Numbered from the stretch's first letter, positions 1 to 14,240 are shown. The stretch: 64,000 nucleotides of DNA from Liolophura sinensis (GCF_032854445.1 NC_088297.1:20221127-20285126); one strand, 5' to 3'. Numbers and translations are program-made. Notes: generated by a model not told the origin, from the sequence alone.

Positions 1-40
1 CTAAATGTACATGTATACATGTATGCAGACTGATATTAAC

Positions 41-230
41 TGTAATTCTTCAACCTTTTCACATGATTGTAAAATGTTTGCCTTAAGGATATTCATTATT
101 CTGTCTATAGACCCAAAAAATTATACTTGTGGTGTAGTCCTGAAATTAACCAACCTATTTCAGATTTGTCTCCACAATCAAATTAAAAAGGTGCATAAAT
201 CGCACTGACGGTTGCCCTTTGATATGATGA
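41..230 (+). mobile_element. MITE A copy (degenerate)
   Basis: Opens TAATTCTTCAACCTTTTCAC and follows the family order (CACATG, TATTC, CTGAAATT.ACCAA, GTCTCCA.AATCAAATTAA, GCATAAAT.GCACTGA). The right inverted end is eroded. No coding capacity. Confidence 0.75.
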
Positions 231-2480
231 TTAGAGAGGTTTCAGAAAATGGGTATAGTCATTTTAGTGCTTGCAGATTTAGACATTACTGGGTATGACA
301 GTGGGTCTTGACAGTGTATCCGAATATTGTATCCCTTGTTTGACAGAGGGGAAGTATTTAAACTCTTATCATGTGTACATGTACATTTGCACGAATCATA
401 GCCCACTTGTAAGAAGCCTTTTTAACGTTATGAGAGTGTAACTACCATGACAACCAGCAGTGTAGGCATTATATGGCCTCATGGCCCTTGCGAGCAATGC
501 AATGTTAAGTGGGCTTGTGCAAGGGGGCCCATGTCAGTAGTTAAGTATTGTACATATTGTAGGTAGTGCATTTCAGATGGCCTCTGCAGTAAATTGTCTT
601 TTAGAGCCATGAAAGACCAATATTTCACAAGAATTATTTGAAACAGCAACTGTGTCACAGATATAAAAAAAAAACAGCAATCTTGAAGAAAAAAAACCAG
701 CAACTTGATTGTGACATTCAAAAAAAAAACCAAAAAAGAGATAAAACATTGTATGGAACTGACATTGGGCAGTGCTGTCATGGTACCCCATTGGTGATGT
801 GCCTTGAACACATTTGCCTGGGTATGTGTGACCATGTTGAAGCGCAGGCTTAGATGACAGGCAGTGCTACCTATACTCTCCCTGCTACAGGTCCTTGGCC
901 TGTGTTTAAGAACTTACTACTGGCAGGTCTCTGGGATGTGGGTAAACACTAGGGGTGATGGAAACCAGGTGCTGGTCTCAGCTCAACACTGTTACCCCCA
1001 CTCACTTCTCCATCATTCCCCTTTCCTCCACTTTGGAACCCCCTCCCCCTCAATCTGGCCTCCACCCCCTGACTACTGAACCCCCAGTGTGGCACAGCCC
1101 CTAGCTGTGCTGGCCAAGTTCTCCCAGGCCAAGTCCTCAAGTCTGGAAACATTCAGCAGGACAAGGACCTGTGCTCAAATAAGATAGTATCTTGACACAA
1201 ATCTAAAACTAGACTTGCATGTTATCAGAATTTTAATTATTCATGTGTCAGCCCACATCATTTTAAAAAAAATTCAAGTTGAGAAGAAAGATTTAACATT
1301 ACCTGAAATCTATCTCCTGGAAAATGACTATTTAAGATGTAAAATGTCCAAACTTGAGTGTTGATTTGGAGCAGAGACTGGTGTGAGCAGTGACATCTCG
1401 TCTGTGGATCCCATTCTTTTCATTTTGGGGGATTGTTCTATGAAAATTTTTGAACAGTTTGTGTGCCGGATTTGATTTTAGCCTTTGTGAAGATGATGTC
1501 ATGAAAGGAACTACATGTATGTGTATTGGAGGCATGTCTGGACCAATCCTAAGTAGAGCTAAAACTCCAGTGTTATACATTAGATACATGCACATGTAGT
1601 GTTAGACCTGTCAGAACCGTGTCCAAACAATGTGGAAGCTCTTTAAGTTGTTCATTTATCTTGTTGGCCCTGTAACAGTGTCTACAGTGTATGTTCTCAG
1701 TCCAACAGAACTGTCCCTGAACGTATGTACATGTAGCATCAGTGATGAAGTGACCTACAGCATTACAGTGGTGCATGAAAACCTATAAAAGGGATGCACT
1801 TTCTTTCCAATCTCCGTATCTCTCACTGTTAGCTTTTACATACACAGTGAAGGATCATCAAGACTTTGATAATGGATGCATAATTAAAAGACAAATAAGC
1901 AATATTTTCCATAAGAGCGATTTCCTGACTTCTGTCAAAGATGTGATTTAGCCAAAGAAAACAAATATCTTAAGTTGGCTGACATTAGTTTATCTCTCTG
2001 GTTAAGAGTTTGTCCTTTCATGAAGATGTCCCCCAGGGGAAGGGCTTGGGGGTGTTAGGGTATGCACAACATGTGGCTTATACATATGTGCATTACACAG
2101 CATTAGGTAAAAATGGAATTGTATGTATGCCTCCCCGCAACTTGGCCAATTCCATTTGAGAACCCCCATATGATATTGTTAACGCATGCTAGGCTTGCTC
2201 TTACCATTCACAAATAACGGACATTGCTGGCATTTCAACAACACCGACCCATGCGTTCATCTGCCAACCACATTGCAATATTAATACACAGGAACAGATT
2301 TAGTCTTTGCCCAGAGGAATCTTTCTTTCTTCCTGCATGAATATACACGAACAGTACAGGACTTGCATACTGAAATATTAGGGCCGTTCGTAAAAAGTTC
2401 TTTGTTATCCATAACTCGACCGTATCGGAAAGAATAGAGCAGCTTGGCTGGGAAATATTACTTTTCTTCAGGCTATACTC

Positions 2481-2690
2481 TAAATCTTCAACCTTTTCAA
2501 CTACAAAAGCATTTTCTTAAGTGGAATTTACACATACATTTGTCATGAAAATGGTGCTGAAAATGTCTTGCTTGTGTCACCAAAGATACAAGCTTCATAA
2601 GACAGTGCAAATTATTTCTCTACACTCTATAGTTCTCTCAGAATGTTTCAAAGTATCCATTGCATGTGTGGTTGAAAAGATTGAAGAAAA
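2481..2690 (+). mobile_element. MITE B copy
   Basis: Ends resemble MITE A (ATCTTCAACCTTTTCAACTA; TGGTTGAAAAGATTGAAGAA) but the interior differs: GAAAATGGTGCTG, TGTGTCACCAAAGATACAAG, TTATTTCTCTACACTCTATA and GTTCTCTCAGAATGTTTCAA. Confidence 0.8.
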
Positions 2691-2919
2691 AAGATAAATA
2701 AAGACGATTTTGTGGAAACCAAAATTAAGAGAATAAGTAAGGAAGTTTATCAGAAGCCCAATAAAAACGTCAAGAGTACATGAATGAATGATAAGGGATT
2801 TGGAAGTTCATATATCGTGGTATGATCACCTGAAGAAAGGTGTTTATCAAGGGCACATGTACAGGCACATTAGATTGTAGATTTTTTTTTTTATCTATTT
2901 ATATATTTGGTTCTTGTAT

Positions 2920-3065
2920 TATGCTGTTCTCAACAATATTTCACCTATATGATGGCGTCCAGCATTATGGTGAGAGGAAAATGGGCAGTGCCGGGAGGAA
3001 CCCACAACCATCTGCAGGTTGCTGGCAGACCTTCTTGTACATGTGTATACATGTAGCTGCAGAGA
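2920..3065 (-). mobile_element. SINE A fragment, minus
   Basis: AATATTTCACCTATATGATG, CCAGCATTATGGTGAGAGG and CCACAACCATCTGCAGGTTG are the reversed SINE A body. Confidence 0.8.
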
Positions 3066-3189
3066 CAAAAAGTTCAGGTGGAAATGATTATGTAATGCAT
3101 ATGTAAGTAATGATACCTCTATAATTACATGTCCACGTACTAGCTTTCCACATGTCGTCTTATTTACTGTAGACTTGTCTGGAAACATT

Positions 3190-3330
3190 TCGGCTGGCTT
3201 CAGTAGCAACCTTTGGATGGTCGTGGCTCTGTCTCGTTTCCGCCCACCTTGTTGCTGCACCTCATCATATTTATAAGTTAAATGTTCTTGTGTACGGCAT
3301 AAACTCAAATCAAATAAATAAATAAATATA
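3190..3330 (+). mobile_element. SINE A copy, plus
   Basis: AGCAACCTTTGGATGGTCGT, TTCTTGTGTACGGCATAAAC and the tail TCAAATAAATAAATAAATAT. It faces the fragment at 2920-3065. Confidence 0.8.
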
Positions 3331-3416
3331 TGTCAATAAATAGACATTTCATTTGTTGCACTATGGGATGTAGGTGCATGTGTGCACTATATACTTACTT
3401 ACATTTACACTAAACA

Positions 3417-3630
3417 ACCTAAGAATTTGACCACAAAAGCGCATTTTTGGAGGCAAAAAGTCATGAAGTGTTACTTCCGGTGCTAAAATTTACACTTTCT
3501 CAGTAGGATGTCGTCTTACCCTCCAAACACCTCTCAAAGCCCCATTCTAACATCAATAGAACCTGCTAGAATCTAGAAAAAACGAGCAACTCAGTAGTGG
3601 ACAAAATTTTAGGTCATTTAGGGTATGTTA
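3417..3630. mobile_element. MITE C copy
   Basis: The right end (3599-3629: GACAAAATTTTAGGTCATTT then AGGGTA) is the reverse complement of the left end of the copy at 13196. The interior has TTTGGAGGCAAAAAGTCA, CGGTGCTAAAATTTACA and CAGTAGGATGTCGTC. Confidence 0.75.
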
Positions 3631-4549
3631 TAGCAAGGAACCGAAAGCCAGTCTATGTTTGTATTTTGGTTATTTTGTAAGTTACAAGATTCCACCCATT
3701 TCCAGTCTGAGGATGGTGACTGCAGTGGTGGTGGTTTCTTATGGCTGTCTATTGTTGATGTTGCCTGTCACTAACACACTTGTAGCCATTAACATCTGTT
3801 GACAATAACCTTCAGCTGTGTCTCCAAACATGTCAGTAAGATGTCAGTTCAGTTCATCTGATAATAAGTTTTAGCCATTATATGGCTGGATTGAAGGGAC
3901 AAAAAATGTGAAAAAAAGGTGATGTCTACAGTAGTTGAACCTGACGACAGATTTCTTTGGTTGATAATGTAATAAACAAACTTATTACATGCGCAAGTGT
4001 AATGCAGTAGTATTGGCTTCAACAGCAGGATATAAAGATCATTGGATTTGGTTTCTTTTGCCAGAAACTGTCTGTAAAAATGTGCATCCCTTTTTGTTTT
4101 CAATTCCCCATTTACATTTAAGTTTCTTTGTTTAGAAGATGAAAACATCTCGGTTTTGTCCTGACTTAAATGTAAACTACAAACAGTTATTTTACCCTTC
4201 TACAATTTTGAAATTAATGGTTTGTTTGTCCTCATGGTTATGCTAAAAATTAGCCTTTGTCAGAGGTTTTAATATATCTCTGTAGAGAAAAACTTTTCCT
4301 GCCATCAACTGATACACATACATGTACATATAATTGCAATAAAGATGTATGTCTGCCAAAATATTTGCTGTTGAAAGCAAAACACAATTCAGTCATTTCT
4401 TATTAGGCATTGCTCTTCAACTTGCACTTACTTGTAAAGTAAAAAAAACCCATGAACATGTAAATGATGAAAAAATTTAAAGCTTTTTTTTCACATGTAT
4501 ATAAGTGGGCATTTAGTCTCCCGTATTTCATTGCATTGATTCCTCTCCG

Positions 4550-4712
4550 GCCGCATGTGGGAAGGTCTGTCAGCAACCTGCGGATGGTCGTGGGTTCCCT
4601 CCCTGGGCTTTGCCTGGTTTTCTACCACCATAATACTAACTGCCGTCGTAGGAGTGAAATATTCTTGAGTACAGCGTAAAACACCAATCAAATAAATAAA
4701 TAATAAATTCAT
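4550..4712 (+). mobile_element. SINE A copy
   Basis: CAGCAACCTGCGGATGGTCG, CTACCACCATAATACTAACT, AATATTCTTGAGTACAGCGT and tail ATCAAATAAATAAATAAT. Confidence 0.88.
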
Positions 4713-5970
4713 TGCATTTGTACACAAATAACGATTCTGGTGATAAACTACAACCTCAGTGGCAACAGCACTTGGCAGCACGAACTCTCTCCACCACAAG
4801 AAGACATACATATTAACTGCACTAAGTGTTACATGTCTTCGTCCCAGTGTACGTGTATGTACCATTACCCTGATTCTGTTAACCTTATAATAACCACATG
4901 GATTGCATTCGTGTGTTGCATCAATGCCACAAGATTAGGGCAGGAAAAAAAAGAATGGCAGAAAAAAAGTTAAAAAGACCTCTGTATATCCGGAAGGGTT
5001 GCAGACATACATCACATGTGGTAGACTTTTCATTTTTTTTATTTTGAGATGGCTGGTAACTCTGTGTATTTGTTACGAAATAATTTTCCCGCATATAAGC
5101 CCAAATTGCACTGACTAGTGCCAGATGGCATCAGGCAGAGTGCCCTCCTTCCCAAACCACACAATGGTTGGATTGAAAGCTCTACTTTCATCCCAGACTT
5201 TAAATCTTGACACATGTTCTGACCTTTTTATTGTAGCAGGATTTATTTCCAGATGTAATGGTATAGTGATGTCACCGTGAGGCACTTCAAATACCATGCT
5301 TAATTTTTTTCATCATGCTGTGCCGTTTTTGTAAAAAAAAATTTTATCAGTTACATGTAAGTGTATTGATGTGCGTAAATATGACCAGAAGGACATGTTA
5401 TCTCCAGGCTAGTTAATGACAGGTGTGCAGAATTTTCTGACATTTCTTGAACGGAGAAATGAAATAAAATATTGTAGGTAAATAAGTACCTGTAGGTAAA
5501 ATGTTTTTATCATAGCCCCAAATTTTTAATCTTTCCAAACCAATTGGTCCTTTCCAACTTTTAGACATTCGGCACCCTGGTTATTTACACTCACAAAATT
5601 GATTGCCACCATACACATGTACATATACAGGGTGTTCAAAAAGAGCAAGTAGCAGGCTGCACACAGCTGTCTACTGCTGTCCCCTTAGCTGCCTACTTTG
5701 AATATTCTTACTGTTTAAATCAATAGTAATTGTGGTATAATTACTTACAATTCAGTGGCCTACTTTTGAACTCTGACCTTCTCCTCCAATTCTAAATGAA
5801 AACCCTGCATATAAGTGAAAAGTTTTTTAGAGCATGATATTTAACAACATGCAGTCAAATAAAAAAAAATCAAATGTAATTCCATTTAAGGTTTATTGGC
5901 TTCATTAATTACGGCAGTAAAATTGACTCCTGTAGATCGAATAATTTTGAAGTGAAAACAAATCAAAGCT

Positions 5971-6208
5971 ACCCTAATTCCTCCCACTTTTCGCATATGA
6001 AAAAGTTACTTTCAGTGTAATTTATGATCATTTTTTATTTGATTTGGGAAACAGACCTACATGTACATTGATTAGATTATCCAGTTTCAGGGCATCACAA
6101 AAAAAAAAATTAATTTTGTCAATCAACACAGAATAATACTTCCAGAATATGCTTGAGTAAACCCCTTGCGAAAATATGAAAAGGTTGAAGAATTGCTGTA
6201 TGTAATAC
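5971..6208 (-). mobile_element. MITE A copy, minus orientation
   Basis: Runs from ACCCTAATTCCTC through TTTCGCATATGA and GATCCAGTTTCAGGGC-like sequence to GAAAAGGTTGAAGAATT. The ends are inverted copies of each other, as in the other members. Confidence 0.8.
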
Positions 6209-7087
6209 TTTACAAAGAACATGTACATTTACTTGACACCATGAATGAATGGGAAAGATCATTGGTGTGTTTGTACAGTGTACATTGTAATTCATGAACA
6301 TGAGTATATGCTCAGTACTCAGTAAGATTTGCTGATCTTGTTTTGAAGTTGTCCGTTTCCAGAAAACTTCTCACTTTATGGCATGCATGGCTATGTATGC
6401 GTACATGTAGGTTAGCAGGGCATCCCGACGGTGGGGGTAGGGGATGGTTCCTTGTCTAGAATTTACCCAGATGAAATCGAAAACGAAATCGAAATCAGGA
6501 CCACATGTCATTGTCCACAGAGAGTTGCCATATAATCCCAAGGGGCAGGGCAAGTTTGCTCATTTGCCACATGTTCCTAGTTTTGATCCAGTACCTCTTA
6601 ACCCGGCTCTCTAACTGGTCAACATTCCCAGGACAGTTTGGGTCACCTGGAACGACTTGACCATTCCAATGGTCACTCCAGGTTTTCTTTAGCTGTATGG
6701 CTGGAATTCTTTGATGCCTGTCACATTTTTGTTCACACATTTATAAAGTACATGTTCAAGACAAAGGCTAGTGTCACATGTATACTTATGCTGTTCGATT
6801 GCCGTGTTTTCTCCACCATGCTGTACATGTATGGCCCCTGATCAGTAAGTTAAAGTGGTAGTTTCCATGGACGGCCTTTAACATGTATAAACATTGGTGA
6901 CATATTTTATAATATTTACTGTAACACATTCTTTATCTGTCTATATCTTTCATAGCAAAACTGGATCTTCCTTAGGGGACCATCTGTAAACTCCCAATAT
7001 ACAATTTTAATGCCTAAAATTAAATGTGTCTTTTGTCGATTTGGAGACAAAACTGCTTATTAAAAAACGACCCCCCCCCCCATATAT

Positions 7088-7268
7088 GACACTGGTGTAT
7101 AAACTCACAGTATAAACGAATTATTGATTAGACTGGTGTTTCACGCTCTACTCGCAGTATAAATGATTTTTTATTTATTAGACTGGTGTTTTACACCATA
7201 CTCACAGTATAAATGATTATTTATTGATTAGATTGGTGTTTTAGGCCTTACTCGCAGTATAAATGAAG
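7088..7268 (-). repeat. Tandem repeat of about 50 bp built on the SINE A tail
   Basis: CAGTATAAA recurs at 7108, 7155, 7205 and 7255, each preceded by a reversed SINE A end (GACTGGTGTTTTACACCATA). Confidence 0.8.
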
Positions 7269-10200
7269 TATATATGAGTACATGTACTCATGAACACTTG
7301 CACATGTTCTTTGATGTTGAGTATTGATTTGTTAAAGAAAACAGCTGACAGACCAGAAAATTAAGATTCCATAGAGTCTTTCTGGCTTCGTTACCGCTAA
7401 TGTCTCACTACAAATGCTGTAGATTGTTTCCCCTTGAGCTGGCACAATTGCACACGCAAGGACTCTGCCAGATGTTCAGGGAAGATTGCTCAGACTTCTC
7501 CTCCTCATAATTCTCTGCTTGGCCGGCATTTTATGTTCACATAGATCTGTATGTCGGGTGAAGTTGTGGAAGAAATCAATTATACATTAGACAATTCCGC
7601 CGGTACTGCTGAGCAAGAGTTGAACAACTGTTCACGGATGGATAGGGGGTCAGCCATGCTTTAATACAAGATGACTCTTTTCTAGTATTACCGAAAAGCA
7701 TTTTTCCAGGGCGTATGTCAGAAAGTTTTAAAAGATGTCCGCATTCAAGTTTCATTAGGAATTTTACTCTGCAAGGGTTTAGCCAGGTGGAAGAGACTGA
7801 TGAAAGATAGGAAAATAAGTGGGTGTAAACCAATAAACGAAGCTCTAGCTGTGCTGGTTTACTGAGCTTGCCATCCCTACAGGAAAAAAAAATAATTTAA
7901 ATACACCCAGACAAAATTTGTAATGGTTTTCTTTGGTGGTGTTTACACTGTGACTTTAGTGACAGGCTCTCATGTTTCCTTTCTGGTGTGTTAAGGTTGT
8001 GACTTCTTGTGACTTGTTTTTGAGTACCGATTATCTCCTGCACACAAGTGGAATTAGTTACTGCTATCTTATCAGTGTACATGGAGGTGAAATTACAGTC
8101 TCTGCCAGTGTAAAACTTTGAGGCTGCAGGTCTCAGCTGGCAGATGGACAACACTATGGATAAAGCATCAGTCTGGCAAGCTGTAGACCTGGTATCTATT
8201 CCAGGTCAAAGGTTAAGACAACTATTACATGTAGCAGTCTTATTTCTTTTTAGCCCGGTGCTCATTGCCAAGGTACTGGCATATGGTAAAGTACTGTTCA
8301 GCTTTTCTTATACTGTTCGGCTTGTCTCACGGTATACTGTGACAATAGTGTATGATTAGCTCGATGGAGTTTCACACCTGATGTCTTTGGCTTGATGTTT
8401 CAGTGAGGCAGCATGTGTTGCGGTGGAAATATTAACTTTGTCGTCTAATATATGAATACATGTATAATAAAGTACACATGTTTACATATGATACAGCTGT
8501 ATCTGTGTACACAGAAACAATGTGTAAATAAATTCAGAAGTTAAATGTATGCATGTAAAGGTATGTAAAAAATTCTGACTTGTTCTTAAATCTGCCAAAA
8601 AAAAAAAAAAAAAGGATCTGTGGTTGTTCCGTGGTTGAAGAACTTAGCTAGTACAGTTGCCCAATTTGATGTTTTTTATATAAGGAATAAATAATTCCAT
8701 GATCAATTTCTTGTTGACGCTAGCATTCTGACAAAGCTACATGTAATTTGGGAGTTTTTAAAACATAGGCAGCTTCTGACCTTTGTTTGACTTGGGAGTA
8801 ATTTTTGTTCTTGTCAGCTCCCTCCTGTGCAACTCCAGGCTCCTGGTTGGGAGCAGGTTGATCTGTAATCAGCCCCTGTTGAGGGTAAGCTTTGATGTAG
8901 TTTCATACCCCAGATTTTGCCTGGGGGTGTAAGGTACAGAGCTCAGCTGGATTTGAACTCTTCTTTCCTGTGTCATTGTAGGGGGTACACATACCCTGTT
9001 TGACACCATGACATCGGGGACAGTCCAATCCAGATCTCCCTGGCCTAGCTGTCTCAACTTAAATTGCTCTACCCAAGTTTGTCCTTTCTTCCCCTCATTT
9101 TTAGTGGTATAAAACTTTCTACAATCTGTTTCTCCCAAAATTGGCCACTTAAGATTGTTTGGGTAGGACTGGTAATAATTACCTTTGAGTGGATCCTGTC
9201 TGGAAGATTCATTGGCTGGACAAGTTAATTAGGAATTCAGGCAAAGGTTCAAGCAGTCTGAAGGCCTTGGTGTAAGTTCACGTGTACTAAAACTATTCTG
9301 GTGTTCCAAAACCTTTTAGAGGTTTGATTGCTCTTTTCAATTGTAATTTCAGAGCAAAAAAAAAACACAGGTTACAGATTGCTGCATGTAATTTTTTCTA
9401 TCAACCAAATGGTGTAGATGTTTAACAGGTATAGCTAATTGATGGTGGCAGCGTGTCTGTGACAAAGACTCTGAGGTCGCTGGTTAAATAGCTGGATTGG
9501 TTTTGGCCAGTTTTGACAACTCTAGAATCTGTGTTTTATCTACAAAGTGTAAATCCCAAACAATGAAAATGCTGATGAATGAGTCCTTGTTTCAAACTTT
9601 AATTTTTACCTGTTACAGTTCTTATGCATTATTTTTGTTGAATTCAAAGCAAAACAACAAAAACATGTACCACAGTGACAGTGTGATTTGTTTTATTAAA
9701 ATGATAATTATATTATATTATTATTATATTCCCATGATTCATTATTATGGTGGGCTGTAATTCACAGAATATTTCCCAGGCCTGAAACTGGTTTAAATTC
9801 TGTTATTATTAAAACATTGTGTCAGTTTTAGGTACATGTAGGTATAAGTGGCATATAGAGGGCATCTGTTTTGGGTTTGGGGTGGTGTTTACATAGCAAG
9901 GTGTAGACTAGTACAAGTCCTGGTGTGCCTGTAACAAACCCTAACCCAGCAAGGCTTTTTCTCATGTCATCTGGAATTGTCATAATTTAGGACTCCAGAT
10001 CTGCAAGGTCCACCAACAGTTTTTAGGTACTACTGTTTAAGTAGATCTTAGGGTAAGCATTACAGATAAATAATGTTTATAATGTTCCTGTTAGTCTATC
10101 AATACTTTCTTTTTTTTCACTTTCTCAATTTTGTGAAAATGTAGTAGTGGTGCAAGGTGCAGTCTTTTGTATTATTTTAAAAAAAAATGTGTTATTGCTC

Positions 10201-12618
10201 CGTTTGGTCTGTTACTTCAGTACTTAAATGCACGTGTGCCTACATGTATTTCATGTTTTCATGATCAGCGCTTGAATTAATTGGGAGGTTAGAAGTTTTG
10301 CAACATAAAATTTCGAAAAATATGTTAATGTTCTCTGGAGCTCATTTCGGCCAATGAAGCAGGGCCAGACTTTAAAGAAATCAACTTTTAAGACAAAAAA
10401 GAATAAATTTCGATCAAAGTCTCAATGAAATATTCAAGTGTAAAATGGTACTTTTTGAAGGGAAATCAGATTACACTCAACAAACATATTTTTAACAATG
10501 GCCTTGATGTTCAATGCTGTATTCTATAACATATTTCACAGACATAGTAATGATCAGGAATGCAGGGTAATTAAGCCTATGGGAAGACAACTCTACTTAA
10601 TGGAAGTACCTGCTTAGCTAGCCAGGTGTTGGACAAGATAATGGCTGCTGTTTCAAGTAATATCAAAACCATTGTATTAAGGAGGTGATTAAAAGGTATA
10701 AAAAGTTAACCAACAGTATTGTGTGTATGACTGTGGCATTAAATATGGGTCACTCATCCTTAATGGACTTAATTAACTGCGAAAATTTATTTTCTGGATG
10801 AGTTGAATGATACGTAATAATGTGTACATGCATATCTCATTTAGATTTCATCTTGCGGGTCATGTAAACAGGGATACATACATGTATGTATAATATCTCA
10901 TATGCAAGCATGGACTTTCAAGCACATTACTAAACGAATTGACGTCAGCTCAACCACATGTACAGTGTATGTACATATGACCATCACAAGGCTATGATAT
11001 TATGCAGAGATGCTGTTTGTCTGACAAGCTTTTCCTTGTTGATGTGATAAAAGAGCTGATGTAACGTGACACCTGCTGATTAGACCTGTTGTACAGGGAA
11101 GACCTTTGTCACTGGGATGGTGAGCTGCACTCAGTGGCCTCATCCCCCCCCCCCCCCCCTGCTCCCACTCCTCCTCCCCCCCATGCTCCCACTCCTCTTC
11201 TGCCCTGACCCACCCCAGGTGATTTTTGGTGGTAGTGTTTGTATGCTAGTGGAGTGTGTATGACAGGCTTGCATGGTAAGGTGAATAGCACCCAAACAAT
11301 AATCAGCCTTACTCTAGACATTCAATGACATGCATGTTTACATGTCTGTACAGTCTGACAGAGGTTGTCAGGGTCGCTGAAATGTCAACAAGTGTAAGAT
11401 TTACCAAAAGAACAACTCACTGAAGTGATTGATTTGGTTTTGTTTTTTTTTTAAATTTTTTTTGTTTGTTTCTGAGTTTTATTGCGTTCGTCAGCAAGGA
11501 TTTGTACATGTATCTAGATGTATTCCACAGTTCAACAGTTTCAAGTTTAATTTATATGTATATATAAAAGTATAATAGATTTGGTTATACGCCCCGGTGT
11601 GCAGCTTCAGCTTCCCACCCCCCCACCCCCAACCCCACCCCCACCACCCCACCAGTCTCCCCTCTATGCTCCCCCTCTTATCCTGCTTTGATCACAGTCC
11701 CTCATTGCATAAAATTTAAAGGAAAAAAAAACAACAAAAAATTGGCTGAACAAATGACATTGTTTGAAGTGAAACAGAACAATGCTCAGTTCCTTTTGTT
11801 AGCTGACCTCAAACCCTTGAACTATTTTGTTCTCTCGGAGTATGACATTTATGCACTCTTTACGGCATTTCCTCTACGTGTTTGATTTTATATGTTAAAG
11901 TTTGTATAAGGAGGGGGAGGAAGAGGATTGTGGCATCAAATTTCTGTTTTTTTTTTCCAATTCGGCATAAGAGTACACTATAAAAAGATACAAATTTGGG
12001 GGGTAGAAGTGGGGGGGGGGGGTTATAGATGTACATATAGGTTGTGCATTTACACCTATGTGTCATGCAGCCTTGTTTTCTTTCCCCAGTAATTCTATTA
12101 CCTGTGTGCAGTACTGGGACTTTAAACCTGGCTGCAAATGTGGGACTGCAGGTGTGAGTGTAGTAATTGTAATTGTCATGACATAGCACCTGGCTGTGAG
12201 AGGCCCCTTACACCCTGTCTTTACCGGAATCACTACACAGGGGGTTTGGCCTAGTTTATCCCCCCTCTGTGTGTGTGTGTGACTGATCTGGCACACAAAC
12301 ACACTCACCTGACACTCTGCACCTGTCTCCATGGAGCTAGTCGGGTGCAAGATTGGGGCGCTCCCCTAGTTATGTAACAGGTCACCTGTTTGTGTTAAAA
12401 CCACATTGGCTCACCTGATCCCATGTATAATTATCGCATCGCCACTGAGCATTTTTTTCTTTCTTCATTCCTGAATTCTGATTCTTGAACTGCCAGTACA
12501 TGTTCAGTACAGTTCAGTTCATAATTGTTCTACAGAGAAAAACTGACCCTTGATCAAATTCTACATGCCTCCCTCACTTATAAACTATTTATGTGACGTG
12601 CACTGGTTGGTTGTGCTA

Positions 12619-12840
12619 CTGTAATTCTTCAACCTTTTCGCATGATTGCAAGATGTTTATTCAGGCTTATTTTGGAGGCATTAGTCAGTGTGGATGGATA
12701 AAAGTTTACTTTTTGTGAAAACCTGAAACTGGCCAATACAAGTAGTGTACTATTGTCTCCAATATCAAATGAAAAATGTGCATAAATTGCACTGGAATTT
12801 GCTCTGTCATGTGAGAAAAGGTAGAAGAATTAGGGTACTG
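12619..12840 (+). mobile_element. MITE A copy
   Basis: Left end TGTAATTCTTCAACCTTTTC, right end AGAAGAATTAGGGTA, about 220 bp, with the shared core TTTTTGTGAAAACCTGAAA, TTGTCTCCAA and GTGCATAAATTGCACTG. Confidence 0.88.
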
Positions 12841-13195
12841 AGAGCTAATAGGTGAAGTTCAAGTCCTTGTGCAGCTAATTTTTGTGTTGTGTTAACACAG
12901 CACAGCTGCATAGCTGGGTTAAACAGTGTCCTAATTGTTCAACTCTTATGTAAAACCATCTAATATGATAAAGCTCTGTGCAATTTCCTCAGGAGAGTGA
13001 TTTGATAATGAAGGCATTTAAATACCAAATGTACACTGTTCTGTGCACACAGAGACTGTACATGTATGTGCCTATATAAGTAACCTATCCTGTAAGTTGT
13101 GAGATCCGTTGGACTAGGCTATATTTCTGTGTTTACATATGTTTGTAGGGAAAGCTTTATAATTCAGGTAAATGTTCGTCTGTACAGTACTGGAT

Positions 13196-13400
13196 TTACC
13201 CTAAATGACTTAAAATTTCGTCCACAGAAGTGAATTTTTAGAGGCAAATAGGTGTCACAAAATATTATTTTTGGTGCTGGAACTTACAATTTTCCAGTAG
13301 AATATCATTCCATGTTCCAAGCAAACGTCAAAACAGCTTTCCAATATCGGTAGAACTCTCAGAATCAGGAGAAATGGACAAGTTTATCATGAATGAAGCT
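13196..13400. mobile_element. MITE C copy
   Basis: Left end TACCCTAAATGACTTAAAAT, then TTAGAGGCAAATAGGTGTCA, GGTGCTGGAACTTACAATTT and AGAACTCTCAGAATC. The right end is eroded. Confidence 0.75.
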
Positions 13401-13897
13401 GAAGACCATGTTGGGTATATATCAGATATACATATGTAACCTTATGTATAGTTGTCATCATTTGACAGTAACCATCATCAGTGACAAGCAGAACTGATCA
13501 GAGTGTTCAATTCATGGTGGGTGAATCATTAACGCAGGACACAAATGCTGGTGTGATTACGTGAGCTATTTGTTGGCAACTCTTATTTTTGCCAGCATGC
13601 ATGACATGCTACTTAAGGGATGAAATTGTCTGTGAAGACATACATGTATATAATTGCAGCTATTATCCTAGCTGTCTGAGTCCATGCATAAATAAAGAAT
13701 GACGGGTTATTAAAGCCTTTCCCAGAACAAGAATACAGGATCAGTCCCGGCAATTTGTGATTTTTTTTTTTTTTTTGGTTCTTTTTATGTAAATGCACAG
13801 TTGTACTAAATGCAGATCAGTTTATTCAGGATCATAGTAATTCATCTTGTATGATATAGTAAGACATTACATTACACGTGTGTGTATGTACATGCAC

Positions 13898-14240
13898 AGC
13901 CACTGAAGTGGTAGCATAGTGGGTAGAGCATCTGCTTTGGGAGGCGGTAGACCCAGGGTAACTTCCTCGCTTTGCGTTCAACATTAAAGGGATAGTCCAA
14001 CAGCTGGTTGACCCGTATCAGTATCAGTGTAATGGCTCGGATGGGGCGGCTTACTTGCCTTTGGTAAGTCATCTGGCTGAAGCCACACTTGATAAAAAAG
14101 CAGTGGAAATCTGTTCAGCAACAAGGAGGCACATTACATGCACTATAAGGACTCCTTTATCGTCATATGACTGAAAAATTGTTAAACCCCAAGCACAAAC
14201 TCACTCTCTCACTCACTCACTCACTCACTCACTCACTCAG
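13898..14240 (+). mobile_element. SINE B copy
   Basis: tRNA-like head GGTAGCATAGTGGGTAGAGC, then GGTTGACCCGTATCAGTATC, CTTACTTGCCTTTGGTAAGT, GCAACAAGGAGGCACATTAC, CATATGACTGAAAAATTGTT and a CACT tail (14206-14238). Confidence 0.9.

Noticed and set aside
8145-8230. tRNA-like or SINE-like head (GATAAAGCATCAGTCTGGCA ... TATTCCAGGTC)
   Set aside because: A and B box spacing is plausible, but no second copy, tail or duplication was found in the window.
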